Assembly (NCBI RefSeq): GCF_000423565.1
Contig: NZ_AUIF01000010.1
Span: 1 to 64,000, forward strand
Source: Runella zeae DSM 19591
GTDB lineage: Bacteria; Bacteroidota; Bacteroidia; Cytophagales; Spirosomataceae
Direction: 5' to 3'
DNA: 64,000 nucleotides
Part shown: in pieces, positions 36,634 to 43,824 of the stretch
Position numbering within the stretch: the first letter of the stretch is position 1
Layout of the letters: the number at the start of each line of letters is the position of its first letter
The notes under the pieces: generated by a model
What the model saw: the letters and a program-made list of their open reading frames with translations, nothing else
The model's database searches: none
Told to the model about the DNA's origin: nothing
Made by a program: the position numbers and the translations under genes

Positions 36634-37056
36634 ATGAAAGAGTTTTTGATGATAGTGGGTCTCAGTACTGGGGGTATTGTGCTAGTTTCAGCTTTATGGT
36701 CAGGGATTGTTTTTTTGATGTCTTACCTAAGTGGATGGCAGCGCTTAGCCCTCAAATACAAAACTCCTCTCCAAAGCAAGAGCCTTTATACTGGTATCTC
36801 AGGGCGCATCGGCTCTGTAAGTTACAACGGTATCTTACGTTTAGGGTTTAACGAAAATGGCCTATACCTACATGTCATGTCTCTTTTTGGTATCGGGCAT
36901 CCTCCTTTGTTGTTTCCATGGAGTGTGTTAAAAAACCTCCATGAAACTCATTTTTTGATGAGTCGCTCACTAAAATGTACTGTTGATGGTATTACGATTT
37001 CTTTACCTAAAAGGTATTTTGCCACGCTTCAAAGCTACCTTAGTGTTTATACTTGA
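36634..37056 (+). CDS. hypothetical membrane-anchored protein, 140 aa
   Basis: One N-terminal transmembrane helix (about residues 5-32, 'IVGLSTGGIVLVSALWSGIVF') is followed by a beta-rich soluble domain with 'LRLGFNENGLYLHVMSLFGI' and 'PPLLFPWSVL'. That pattern resembles small PH-like membrane proteins, but no family is certain. It follows the stand-alone LytTR gene by 45 bp, possibly in the same unit. Its last 10 bp overlap the end of the convergent mnmD gene. Confidence 0.7.
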   Translation: MKEFLMIVGLSTGGIVLVSALWSGIVFLMSYLSGWQRLALKYKTPLQSKSLYTGISGRIGSVSYNGILRLGFNENGLYLHVMSLFGIGHPPLLFPWSVLKNLHETHFLMSRSLKCTVDGITISLPKRYFATLQSYLSVYT

Positions 37057-37727
37057 AAATCAGAAAAGATAGCTCTCAGTACCTCACGCTTGCGTCCAGG
37101 GCCGGGGTGTTTCTGTATTTCAAAACCAGCCGCTTTCAGGTTACGTTGCACATAGCCTTTTGAACAATAAGTCGTTAGGTTGCTGCCTTGTTTAAGCCAT
37201 TGAACTAGTTTTTCAAATATATCTTGCGTCCAAAGTTCAGGCTGCGCCGACGGGGCAAAGGCATCATAGTAAACTGCATCAAACCTCCATGTAGTCTGAA
37301 ACGCTTGTAAAGTAGTGTGATGCTTTTCCAAAGAGAAAAAAGGAGAAATTTGGACTGCTTCTCCCCAAGGTGCTTCAAAAAGTTGGGAGAAATGGGCGGC
37401 ATTTAGCACTCCTTCATAATTGAGCAACTGCTGCTGCTGAATAGCCACTGGAAAAGCCTCAACAGCTACATAATGAACTGGAATATGAGATTTTTCGGCT
37501 TCTAACCAAGTAAGAAATGCGTTGAGTCCCGTACCAAACCCCATTTCAAAGACCAGAATAGGGCCGTTTTGGGGTGTGTATTGTTTGAAGGCTTCTTTGA
37601 GGCCTAAATCTATAAAAATATGCAGCGACTCTTGTAAAGCCCCATGAATCGAATGGTAATGAACATTGAGCGCTTCGTTTAATAAGGTATGCGAACCATC
37701 AGCCGTAACAACGAGTTGAGTAGTCAT
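37047..37727 (-). CDS. mnmD: tRNA 5-methylaminomethyl-2-thiouridine methyltransferase MnmD
   Basis: The 226-residue protein is the single-domain form of the methyltransferase half of MnmC. It uses SAM for the last methylation of the wobble base mnm5s2U34 in certain tRNAs. The SAM-binding motif 'VFEMGFGTGLNAFLTWLEAE' and the catalytic-region 'FDAVYYDAFAPSAQPELWT' are both typical of the family, as is 'GPGRKREVLRA' at the end. The FAD-dependent oxidase half of MnmC is absent, as in many bacteria. Confidence 0.93.
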   Translation of the reverse strand: MTTQLVVTADGSHTLLNEALNVHYHSIHGALQESLHIFIDLGLKEAFKQYTPQNGPILVFEMGFGTGLNAFLTWLEAEKSHIPVHYVAVEAFPVAIQQQQLLNYEGVLNAAHFSQLFEAPWGEAVQISPFFSLEKHHTTLQAFQTTWRFDAVYYDAFAPSAQPELWTQDIFEKLVQWLKQGSNLTTYCSKGYVQRNLKAAGFEIQKHPGPGRKREVLRAIFSDFQV

Positions 37728-37771
37728 TACAAAAAGTATTTATAGCAAACTGCTAGATTTAGCATTCAAAA

Positions 37772-38860
37772 TTACCCCAGTTTTCGATAAGCGACGATTC
37801 CGCCTTCCAAATTTTTTAGGTTTGTGAAACCATATTTTTCCCGTAAGAGTTGGATCGCTTTTTGGCTTCTCATACCACTCTGACAATGAACAATTACCCA
37901 TTTGTCTCGCTCAATTTGCGTTACCCATTGCTCCAATTGAGACAATGGCATGAGCGTAGCCCCTAAGTTATCAATAGCGTATTCGTGAGGTTCTCTTACA
38001 TCGATCAGCTGAAAATCTGCTTTTTCTTCCAACAACAGTTTTAGCTTGTTCGGGCTTATATTTTCATCATCAGGGGTTTCTTTTTTGATGCCACAAAATT
38101 CGTCGTAATCAATAAGTTGATCAATCACGGGGCGTTCGGGCAAACGAGGAATTTTGACAGTACGAGACAGAAGCGTAAGCGCGTCCATCACGTAGAGCTT
38201 TCCCGTAAGAGGTTCTCCGATACCCGTCAAGAGTTTAATGGTTTCGTTGGCTTGCAAACATCCTATAATTCCGGGCAAAACCCCCAACACTCCCGCTTCG
38301 GCGCAGTTAGGGGCAAGTTCTGGAAGAGGAGGCACAGGAAATAAGTCGCGATAATTGGGGCCATTTTGGTAATTAAAAATAGCCACTTGTCCTTCAAATC
38401 GATAGATAGCACCATACACCAGTGGCTTGTTGAGTAAGACACAAGCATCATTGACCAAATATCGCGTTGGAAAATTGTCAGAACCATCTATCACTACATC
38501 GTATGGTGTTAATATAGTAAGAGCATTTTGGGAGTTAAGTTGTTCAAAATAAGGCTCTATCTGTATCGACGGATTCAATGAATGTAAACGGCGGGCCGTT
38601 TCTTCCACTTTGGGCTTCCCTACCGACTCAGTGCCGTACAATATTTGTCGTTGTAGATTGCTTTCATCTACCCTATCACCATCCACGATACCTAAAGTAC
38701 CTACTCCTGCCGCCGCCAAATACAATAAAATAGGACTTCCTAAGCCCCCACACCCTATTACGAGCACTTTGGCGGTTTTGAGACGCCGCTGCCCCTCTAT
38801 TCCAAATTCGGGAATCAGCAAATGACGACTATAGCGGCGAAGTTCTTCAGCAGATAGCAT
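37772..38860 (-). CDS. MoeB/ThiF/HesA-family E1-like enzyme fused to rhodanese domain
   Basis: Residues 1-250 are an E1-like adenylyltransferase: 'VLVIGCGGLGSPILLYLAAA' binds ATP, 'DESNLQRQILY' and 'DGSDNFPTRYLVND' are conserved. Residues about 265-362 are a rhodanese domain with active Cys in 'VHCQSGMRS'. Such fusions activate a ubiquitin-like sulphur carrier (MoaD or ThiS type) and may supply its sulphur for molybdopterin or thiamin synthesis. The two CxxC zinc pairs of E. coli MoeB are missing; the first reads NYRD. No MoaD or ThiS gene is nearby, so the pathway cannot be fixed. Confidence 0.87.
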   Translation of the reverse strand: MLSAEELRRYSRHLLIPEFGIEGQRRLKTAKVLVIGCGGLGSPILLYLAAAGVGTLGIVDGDRVDESNLQRQILYGTESVGKPKVEETARRLHSLNPSIQIEPYFEQLNSQNALTILTPYDVVIDGSDNFPTRYLVNDACVLLNKPLVYGAIYRFEGQVAIFNYQNGPNYRDLFPVPPLPELAPNCAEAGVLGVLPGIIGCLQANETIKLLTGIGEPLTGKLYVMDALTLLSRTVKIPRLPERPVIDQLIDYDEFCGIKKETPDDENISPNKLKLLLEEKADFQLIDVREPHEYAIDNLGATLMPLSQLEQWVTQIERDKWVIVHCQSGMRSQKAIQLLREKYGFTNLKNLEGGIVAYRKLG

Positions 38861-38916
38861 TTATAAACCCAATTTAGGAGTAAAATAATATAAAAATATG
38901 GCCTATCTAAAAGTTC

Positions 38917-38924
38917 CAAAAATA
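38917..38924 (-). promoter_or_regulatory. candidate -7 promoter element for the MoeB-like gene
   Basis: On the minus strand the sequence reads TATTTTTG, a full match to the Bacteroidota -7 consensus TAnnTTTG, about 57 bp upstream of the start at 38860. No clear -33 TTTG at the right distance is seen, so the call is weak. Confidence 0.35.
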
Positions 38925-38980
38925 CGCAACATTTAACTTCTGCTTAACTTTTGGGTCATATCTGCATCACACACCATATC

Positions 38981-38988
38981 TACATTTG
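38981..38988 (+). promoter_or_regulatory. candidate -7 promoter element for the beta-propeller lipoprotein gene
   Basis: TACATTTG matches TAnnTTTG 14 bp upstream of the ATG at 39003. A TTTG lies further upstream but about 27 bp away, longer than usual. A transcript from here would have a very short leader. Confidence 0.3.
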
Positions 38989-39002
38989 TTTAAAAAAACT
39001 TT

Positions 39003-40502
39003 ATGAAAAAATTACTACCTCTTGTATTCATTACCTTATTTTTTAGTTGTGCTGACCACAACCTCGATTTTGTCAACGAAGATGCATCGGCATTCAGTGA
39101 AATAGGCATGATTGACGTAGGCGACGTAGGTGCCGCCGAAATCACCGCCTATGACCCCATCACAAAGAGACTTTTTGTGGTAAACAATGGTACGGTAAAC
39201 AAAATTGATATAGTGGATTTTAGCAATCCTTCGGCGATGAAGGTCATCGGGAGTATCAGTATGGCGCCTTACGGAGGAGCAGTCAATAGCCTCAGTACTT
39301 TTAATGGGCATTTGGCCGCCGCTATTGAATCTCTGAATAAACAAAACCCCGGAAAAGTAGTAGTGTTCAATACTACCACCTATGCCGAAATCAAAGTGGT
39401 AGAAGTGGGTGCTTTGCCCGATATGGTTACTTATTCAAAAGACGGTAATTTTATCCTTACTGCCAACGAAGGAGAGCCCAACGATGCCTATTCAGTAGAC
39501 CCTGTGGGCAGTGTGTCTATTATCTCTGTCAAGGACAATTATAACGTAGTCAACTTAGATTTTAGTCCATTTGCCAGCCAACAAGCCGCATTGATGGCAA
39601 AAGGTTTGAGAATTTTTGGTCCTAATGCTAGCTTTGCTCAAGACATCGAGCCCGAATATATCACGGTATCTGAAGACTCAAAAACAGCATGGGTGACACT
39701 CCAAGAAAACAATGCTATTGCCAAAATTGACCTTGTCAGCAAAACCATTACTGGGATTTTTCCGCTAGGTTTCAAAAATTATAATACATCGCCTACAGGG
39801 ATAGACCCGAGTGACCGCGACAATGCGATTTCGCTTAATGCATGGCCTGTATATGGTATTTATCAGCCCGATGCCATCGCCACTTATACGCACAATGGTG
39901 TGCCTTACCTATTTACTGCCAATGAAGGTGATGTACGTGAATATACTGGTTTTGCCGAAAATCGCCGCATCGGAGCCAATGCTGTGACGTTAGACCCTAC
40001 TATTTTTCCCAACGCTAGTACGCTCAAACAAGAGGCACAACTAGGCCGTCTTAATATCACCACTACCCTCGGTGACACTGATGGCGATAAAGATTATGAC
40101 GCGCTGTACTCTTTTGGTGCTCGTTCTTTTAGTGTGTGGAATGGCAATAGTGGCGCTTTGGTATTCGATAGTCAAAATGACCTTGAAGTCCGCAACATCG
40201 CCGCTGGATTGTATGATGACGGGCGCAGCGACGACAAAGGCGTAGAACCAGAAGGCATTGCCATTGGGCAAGTAGGCGCTAAAAAAGTAATCTTTGTGGG
40301 CCTTGAGCGTTCGGATGCCGTCGCTATTTATGATGTCAGCAATCCACAAGTCCCTGTATTTTTGCAACTTCTTAAATCTGGTGATGCGCCAGAAGGAGTA
40401 CTCTTTGTTTCAGCCACTTATAGCCCTACAAAGCAAAGTTTGATAGTAGTAAGTAGTGAAAACGACGGTGTTATTAAAGTTTTTCAAGCCAAGCCTCTTT
40501 AA
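39003..40502 (+). CDS. choice-of-anchor I family beta-propeller lipoprotein
   Basis: The signal ends in a lipobox (LITLFFSC-like; Cys at residue 16), so a lipid anchor is likely. The remaining 480 residues form a seven-bladed-propeller-like protein: 'GDVGAAEITAYDPITKRLFV', 'ILTANEGEPNDAY', 'AWVTLQENNAIAKIDL', 'LFTANEGDVREY', 'GVEPEGIAIGQVG'. These blocks match the family named choice-of-anchor I, often found with alkaline-phosphatase-like proteins and using different surface anchors. Enzymatic activity is not established. It is monocistronic: its own terminator follows and the next gene is convergent. Confidence 0.85.
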   Translation: MKKLLPLVFITLFFSCADHNLDFVNEDASAFSEIGMIDVGDVGAAEITAYDPITKRLFVVNNGTVNKIDIVDFSNPSAMKVIGSISMAPYGGAVNSLSTFNGHLAAAIESLNKQNPGKVVVFNTTTYAEIKVVEVGALPDMVTYSKDGNFILTANEGEPNDAYSVDPVGSVSIISVKDNYNVVNLDFSPFASQQAALMAKGLRIFGPNASFAQDIEPEYITVSEDSKTAWVTLQENNAIAKIDLVSKTITGIFPLGFKNYNTSPTGIDPSDRDNAISLNAWPVYGIYQPDAIATYTHNGVPYLFTANEGDVREYTGFAENRRIGANAVTLDPTIFPNASTLKQEAQLGRLNITTTLGDTDGDKDYDALYSFGARSFSVWNGNSGALVFDSQNDLEVRNIAAGLYDDGRSDDKGVEPEGIAIGQVGAKKVIFVGLERSDAVAIYDVSNPQVPVFLQLLKSGDAPEGVLFVSATYSPTKQSLIVVSSENDGVIKVFQAKPL

Positions 40503-40520
40503 ATATCCTCCCTCCTTGAT

Positions 40521-40561
40521 ACGTGGGTCATCTCTACATTTGGGATGACTCATGTTTTTTT
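40521..40561 (+). terminator. intrinsic terminator of the propeller lipoprotein gene
   Basis: A 12-pair stem (40521-40532 with 40544-40555, two G-U pairs as RNA) with an 11-nt loop is followed by a run of seven T on the plus strand. It begins 18 bp after the stop at 40502. Confidence 0.7.
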
Positions 40562-40563
40562 CT

Positions 40564-40607
40564 ATAAAAACAAAAAGAGGCTTTTGAGGGTTACTCAAAA
40601 AGCCTCT
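40564..40607 (-). terminator. intrinsic terminator of cobA
   Basis: AGAGGCTTTTGAG (40576-40588) pairs with CTCAAAAAGCCTCT (40594-40607) apart from one bulged base. Read on the minus strand the hairpin is followed by TTTTTGTTTTTATAG, a classic U-tract, 30 bp past the cobA stop. Confidence 0.82.
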
Positions 40608-40637
40608 CTGACAACGGAAACCGAATTAAAGGGTGGG

Positions 40638-41384
40638 TTAATTAATCGCAAATTGAGAAATCTGATGAACTTTATCGGCTAGTTGTGCTACATTTCCTAG
40701 CACAATAATCGCCGGAGAACTAAGGCCCGCTGCTTGAGCCAATTGTAATATATTTCCTACTTTACCCGTCACAATCTTCTCGTCGGCTCGTGTTCCATTT
40801 TGGATAATGGCAGCCGGTAAGTCAATTTTTCCGAGCTGAGCGTATATTTCTACAATCTCGCCCAGTTTGTGCATTCCCATTAGTACCACCACAGTGGCCG
40901 TAGATTGAGCAGCAAGTTGTAAATCTGCCGAAAGTTTGTGGTCTTTGGTAGTACCTGTAATGACCCAAAAGCTTTCACTCATACCGCGATTAGTAAGCGG
41001 AATTCCTGCCAAAGCGGGCACGGCATAACTACTCGAAATACCCGGTACAATCTCTACTTCTATTCCGTGACGCTGTACAAACTCTAGCTCCTCATAGCCT
41101 CGGCCAAAAATAAAAGGATCGCCACCTTTCAGACGCACTACGTGGCCGTATTGCTGGGCATATTCCACAATGAGATGATTTATAACATCTTGATTGCAGC
41201 TATGCTGGGCAAAACGCTTCCCTACATTCACAATCACACAAGAGGGCTTGCAATGTGCCAACAGCTCAGTACTTGCTAAGGCATCGTGCAATACCACATC
41301 GGCTGCTTGCAAAGCTTTTAGACCTTTGAGCGTAATGAGGTCGGGATCGCCGGGGCCAGCCCCGATAAGTGTCACTTTGGTCAT
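40638..41384 (-). CDS. cobA: uroporphyrinogen-III C-methyltransferase
   Basis: The enzyme methylates uroporphyrinogen III at C2 and C7 with SAM to give precorrin-2, the entry to sirohaem. The start 'MTKVTLIGAGPGDPDLITLK' is the family's signature, and 'VRLKGGDPFIFGRGYEE' is the second conserved block. I place the start at 41384, 4 bp after the stop of the reductase gene; an upstream ATG at 41405 would overlap that gene by 17 bp. Coupling to the sirohaem enzyme at 41389 makes functional sense. The dehydrogenase/ferrochelatase steps (CysG N-part) are not in the window. Confidence 0.95.
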   Translation of the reverse strand: MTKVTLIGAGPGDPDLITLKGLKALQAADVVLHDALASTELLAHCKPSCVIVNVGKRFAQHSCNQDVINHLIVEYAQQYGHVVRLKGGDPFIFGRGYEELEFVQRHGIEVEIVPGISSSYAVPALAGIPLTNRGMSESFWVITGTTKDHKLSADLQLAAQSTATVVVLMGMHKLGEIVEIYAQLGKIDLPAAIIQNGTRADEKIVTGKVGNILQLAQAAGLSSPAIIVLGNVAQLADKVHQISQFAIN

Positions 41385-41388
41385 AGGA

Positions 41389-43563
41389 TTAACTATCTTT
41401 TCCAAATTCTACCAAAGACAGTTCGGGTTCGTCGTCTTCGGCCAATTGGGCTTTCCTAATTTCGTTAACTTTTTTCAAAAACCCAGTAGCTTTACTCACA
41501 AAATCTTGGGCGAAAGCTTCAGTAGGCTCGTTTTTGTTGATACTAAATACCAATTCTTTGAACGATTCTCCTTCACTGAAGTCAGTTCCAAAATTTTCTT
41601 CAAAATCTTTGATAATACCATATTGAGTATTTGTAGATACTCCTTTGCTTACCAATAGGGCTTTAGCACCTGTCACAAACACGTTGTAAGCATGATAGAT
41701 AGCATCGGCCCAAATTCCCTGGGTGAGGGTTTCGGAAGCCCAAGTTAGTTTTTCTTGTGCTTCGATGATGGTAGTGGCTACTAGGTCAATCAACACACTT
41801 GCACACTCTCCTACCCCTACTTCAGTCTGATAAGGCTCATCATGATCCCAATCCACATAATCGCTGCTTACAAGAGAAGTCAAATCGGCTAAAGGCTTGA
41901 GCAACGCATAGAAATATTTGTTTCCTTGACGCAAGAAATAATCGTTGTAATACTCACCTTCATAGGCATTGTTTTCATAGTCATTCAACAACACACGCAA
42001 TGCCTGAGGGCCACGTTTGGCGGGAAGTTTGATGACTTTATCCCCAATCATCCCTTCGCCTGCGCCATTGAATCCCCCACCCAACAATACCTGAATAGCT
42101 GGTAAAACAAGTTTACCGTTTTTGAGGGAGCTACCATGAAAACCAATGTTAGCGGCACTGTGCTGCCCACAGCCATTCATACAGCCACTGATTTTGATTT
42201 TGATGTCATTGTTGTAGATAAGGTCTGGAAATTCTTCTTTCATCATACTTTCCAAGACGCGGGTGATTCCGTAGCTGCTCGAAATCGCCAAGTTGCAAGT
42301 ATCGGTTCCGGGGCAAGTAGTGATGTCGGCGGTAGTGTCAAACCCTGGTTCGGCCAAGCCCAATTCATTCAATTTCTGGTAAACTGCGGCCAAATCTTCA
42401 GCTTTTACAAAACGCAATAAATAACCTTGATTGACCGTAACTCGGATATCATCTGCTGCGTACTGACGTACAATGTCAGCTAATTGGCGGGCTATAGAAG
42501 AATGAAAATCGCCTAATAATACCCGAAGCTGTACAGCATACCATCCTTTTTGCTTTTGTTCAAATACGTTGGTTCTCAGCCAATTTGTATATTGGTTATC
42601 TCCCTCAGTCAAGGATTGGGCTATCAATTCTTCTTTAGTGATTGTATCCGTTCTTTCACTCTGATAGAGGGCATTATCGACCAAAAAAGCAGGCGTAGGA
42701 ATACTGTACTGCTTGTTTTTAACGGCGGTTCTTTCCTCTTCAACTCTTCTCAAAAACTCTTCTAAACCAATATCAGCCAACAAGAATTTCATCCGTGCTT
42801 TGTGACGACGAACGCGCTCTCCGTAGCGGTCAAATACTCTGATAACGGCTTCAATAAAAGGAATCACGGCTTCTTCTTCCAAAAATTCGTAGGCTTGCTT
42901 GGCCAATAAAGGCTGCGCACCCAAGCCTCCTCCAATCAATACTTTGAAGCCATTGATAGACTCACCGTTTTCATTGATACGAGTCTGAGGAATCAATCCC
43001 ACATCATGCATAAAAGCATAAGCAGAGTCTTTTTCTGAAGAAGAAACAGCTATTTTGAATTTCCGCCCCATATCCTGACAAATGGGGTTGCGAAGGAAAT
43101 ATTCAAAAATAGCGTGAGTAATCGGGGTTACGTCAAATGGTTCATCAGGATCAATACCTGCTTTAGCAGAAGCAGTTACGTTTCTAACGGTATTGCCACA
43201 AGCTTCGCGCAAGGTGATACGAGCATCTTCTAACTCTGCCCACAGCGCTGGCGAATCGGCCAATTTCACAAAGTGAAGTTGAATATCTTGTCGAGTGGTA
43301 GCATGGAGATTGCCAGTAGCATACTTGTCTGAGCAATCAGCAATTCTTACCAATTGGTCGGCGGTCACTCGTCCATAAGGCAATTTAATCCGAATCATCT
43401 GCACGCCAGGTTGGCGTTGCCCATATACTCCACGGGCCAAACGAAACTTACGGAAAGCCTCTTCGGGTACATCACCGCTACGAAATACACTGATTTTGCT
43501 TTCTAATTCAAGTATATCTCGGCGTGCGGCTTCACTAACATTAGGTGAGAATGGAATTGACAT
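41389..43563 (-). CDS. nitrite/sulfite reductase haemoprotein with HEPN-like C-terminal domain
   Basis: The protein has the duplicated ferredoxin-type nitrite/sulfite reductase fold: half-domains at about residues 50-280 and 330-570. The four Cys that hold the 4Fe-4S cluster and sirohaem are in 'TCPGTDTCNLA' and 'SGCMNGCGQHS'. It reduces sulfite to sulfide or nitrite to ammonia by six electrons. At 724 residues it is longer than the ferredoxin-dependent forms. About residues 590-700 make an added helical domain resembling HEPN ('GIWADAIYHAYNVFVTGAKA'), without an RxxxxH RNase motif. cobA follows directly. Which ion is the substrate cannot be read from the sequence. Confidence 0.92.
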   Translation of the reverse strand: MSIPFSPNVSEAARRDILELESKISVFRSGDVPEEAFRKFRLARGVYGQRQPGVQMIRIKLPYGRVTADQLVRIADCSDKYATGNLHATTRQDIQLHFVKLADSPALWAELEDARITLREACGNTVRNVTASAKAGIDPDEPFDVTPITHAIFEYFLRNPICQDMGRKFKIAVSSSEKDSAYAFMHDVGLIPQTRINENGESINGFKVLIGGGLGAQPLLAKQAYEFLEEEAVIPFIEAVIRVFDRYGERVRRHKARMKFLLADIGLEEFLRRVEEERTAVKNKQYSIPTPAFLVDNALYQSERTDTITKEELIAQSLTEGDNQYTNWLRTNVFEQKQKGWYAVQLRVLLGDFHSSIARQLADIVRQYAADDIRVTVNQGYLLRFVKAEDLAAVYQKLNELGLAEPGFDTTADITTCPGTDTCNLAISSSYGITRVLESMMKEEFPDLIYNNDIKIKISGCMNGCGQHSAANIGFHGSSLKNGKLVLPAIQVLLGGGFNGAGEGMIGDKVIKLPAKRGPQALRVLLNDYENNAYEGEYYNDYFLRQGNKYFYALLKPLADLTSLVSSDYVDWDHDEPYQTEVGVGECASVLIDLVATTIIEAQEKLTWASETLTQGIWADAIYHAYNVFVTGAKALLVSKGVSTNTQYGIIKDFEENFGTDFSEGESFKELVFSINKNEPTEAFAQDFVSKATGFLKKVNEIRKAQLAEDDEPELSLVEFGKDS

Positions 43564-43598
43564 ATCCTTATATTCTATCGATTTTATATTTTTTAATT

Positions 43599-43606
43599 CA
43601 AATGTA
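43599..43606 (-). promoter_or_regulatory. candidate -7 promoter element for the reductase-cobA operon
   Basis: On the minus strand TACATTTG, a full TAnnTTTG match, lies 36 bp upstream of the start at 43563, a good distance for a short leader. No convincing -33 TTTG was found at the expected spacing. Confidence 0.38.
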
Positions 43607-43658
43607 AGAAGGCTTTTGAGGCCTTAGGGGGATTATCAATACAATCCTATTTATCTTC

Positions 43659-43714
43659 TATGCAAATAGATTATAGATAAATATATTCTATTGAATTAGT
43701 ATTGTTATGCAAAT
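43659..43714. promoter_or_regulatory. AT-rich quasi-palindrome flanked by direct repeats upstream of the reductase gene
   Basis: TATGCAAAT occurs at 43659-43667 and 43706-43714. Between them AATAGATTATA (43665-43675) and TATATTCTATT (43682-43692) are inverted repeats with one mismatch. The block lies about 100-150 bp upstream of the reductase start. It may be a regulator site, but the region is AT-rich and chance is a real alternative. Confidence 0.3.
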
Positions 43715-43749
43715 TTGGGTGATTATGAGCGAAAATCCTAATTGGTAAT

Positions 43750-43806
43750 AATAAAAAAGAATAATGCCTCATAACGAAAAGTTATCACATCTCGTTATGA
43801 GGCATT
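43750..43806 (-). terminator. intrinsic terminator of the SusCD/metalloprotease operon
   Basis: A perfect 15-bp stem (43763-43777 with 43792-43806) and a 14-nt loop lie 18 bp past the metalloprotease stop. On the minus strand it is followed by ATTCTTTTTTATTATT, a U-rich tract. Confidence 0.88.
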
Positions 43807-43824
43807 CACTGACACCTCTCCGTA

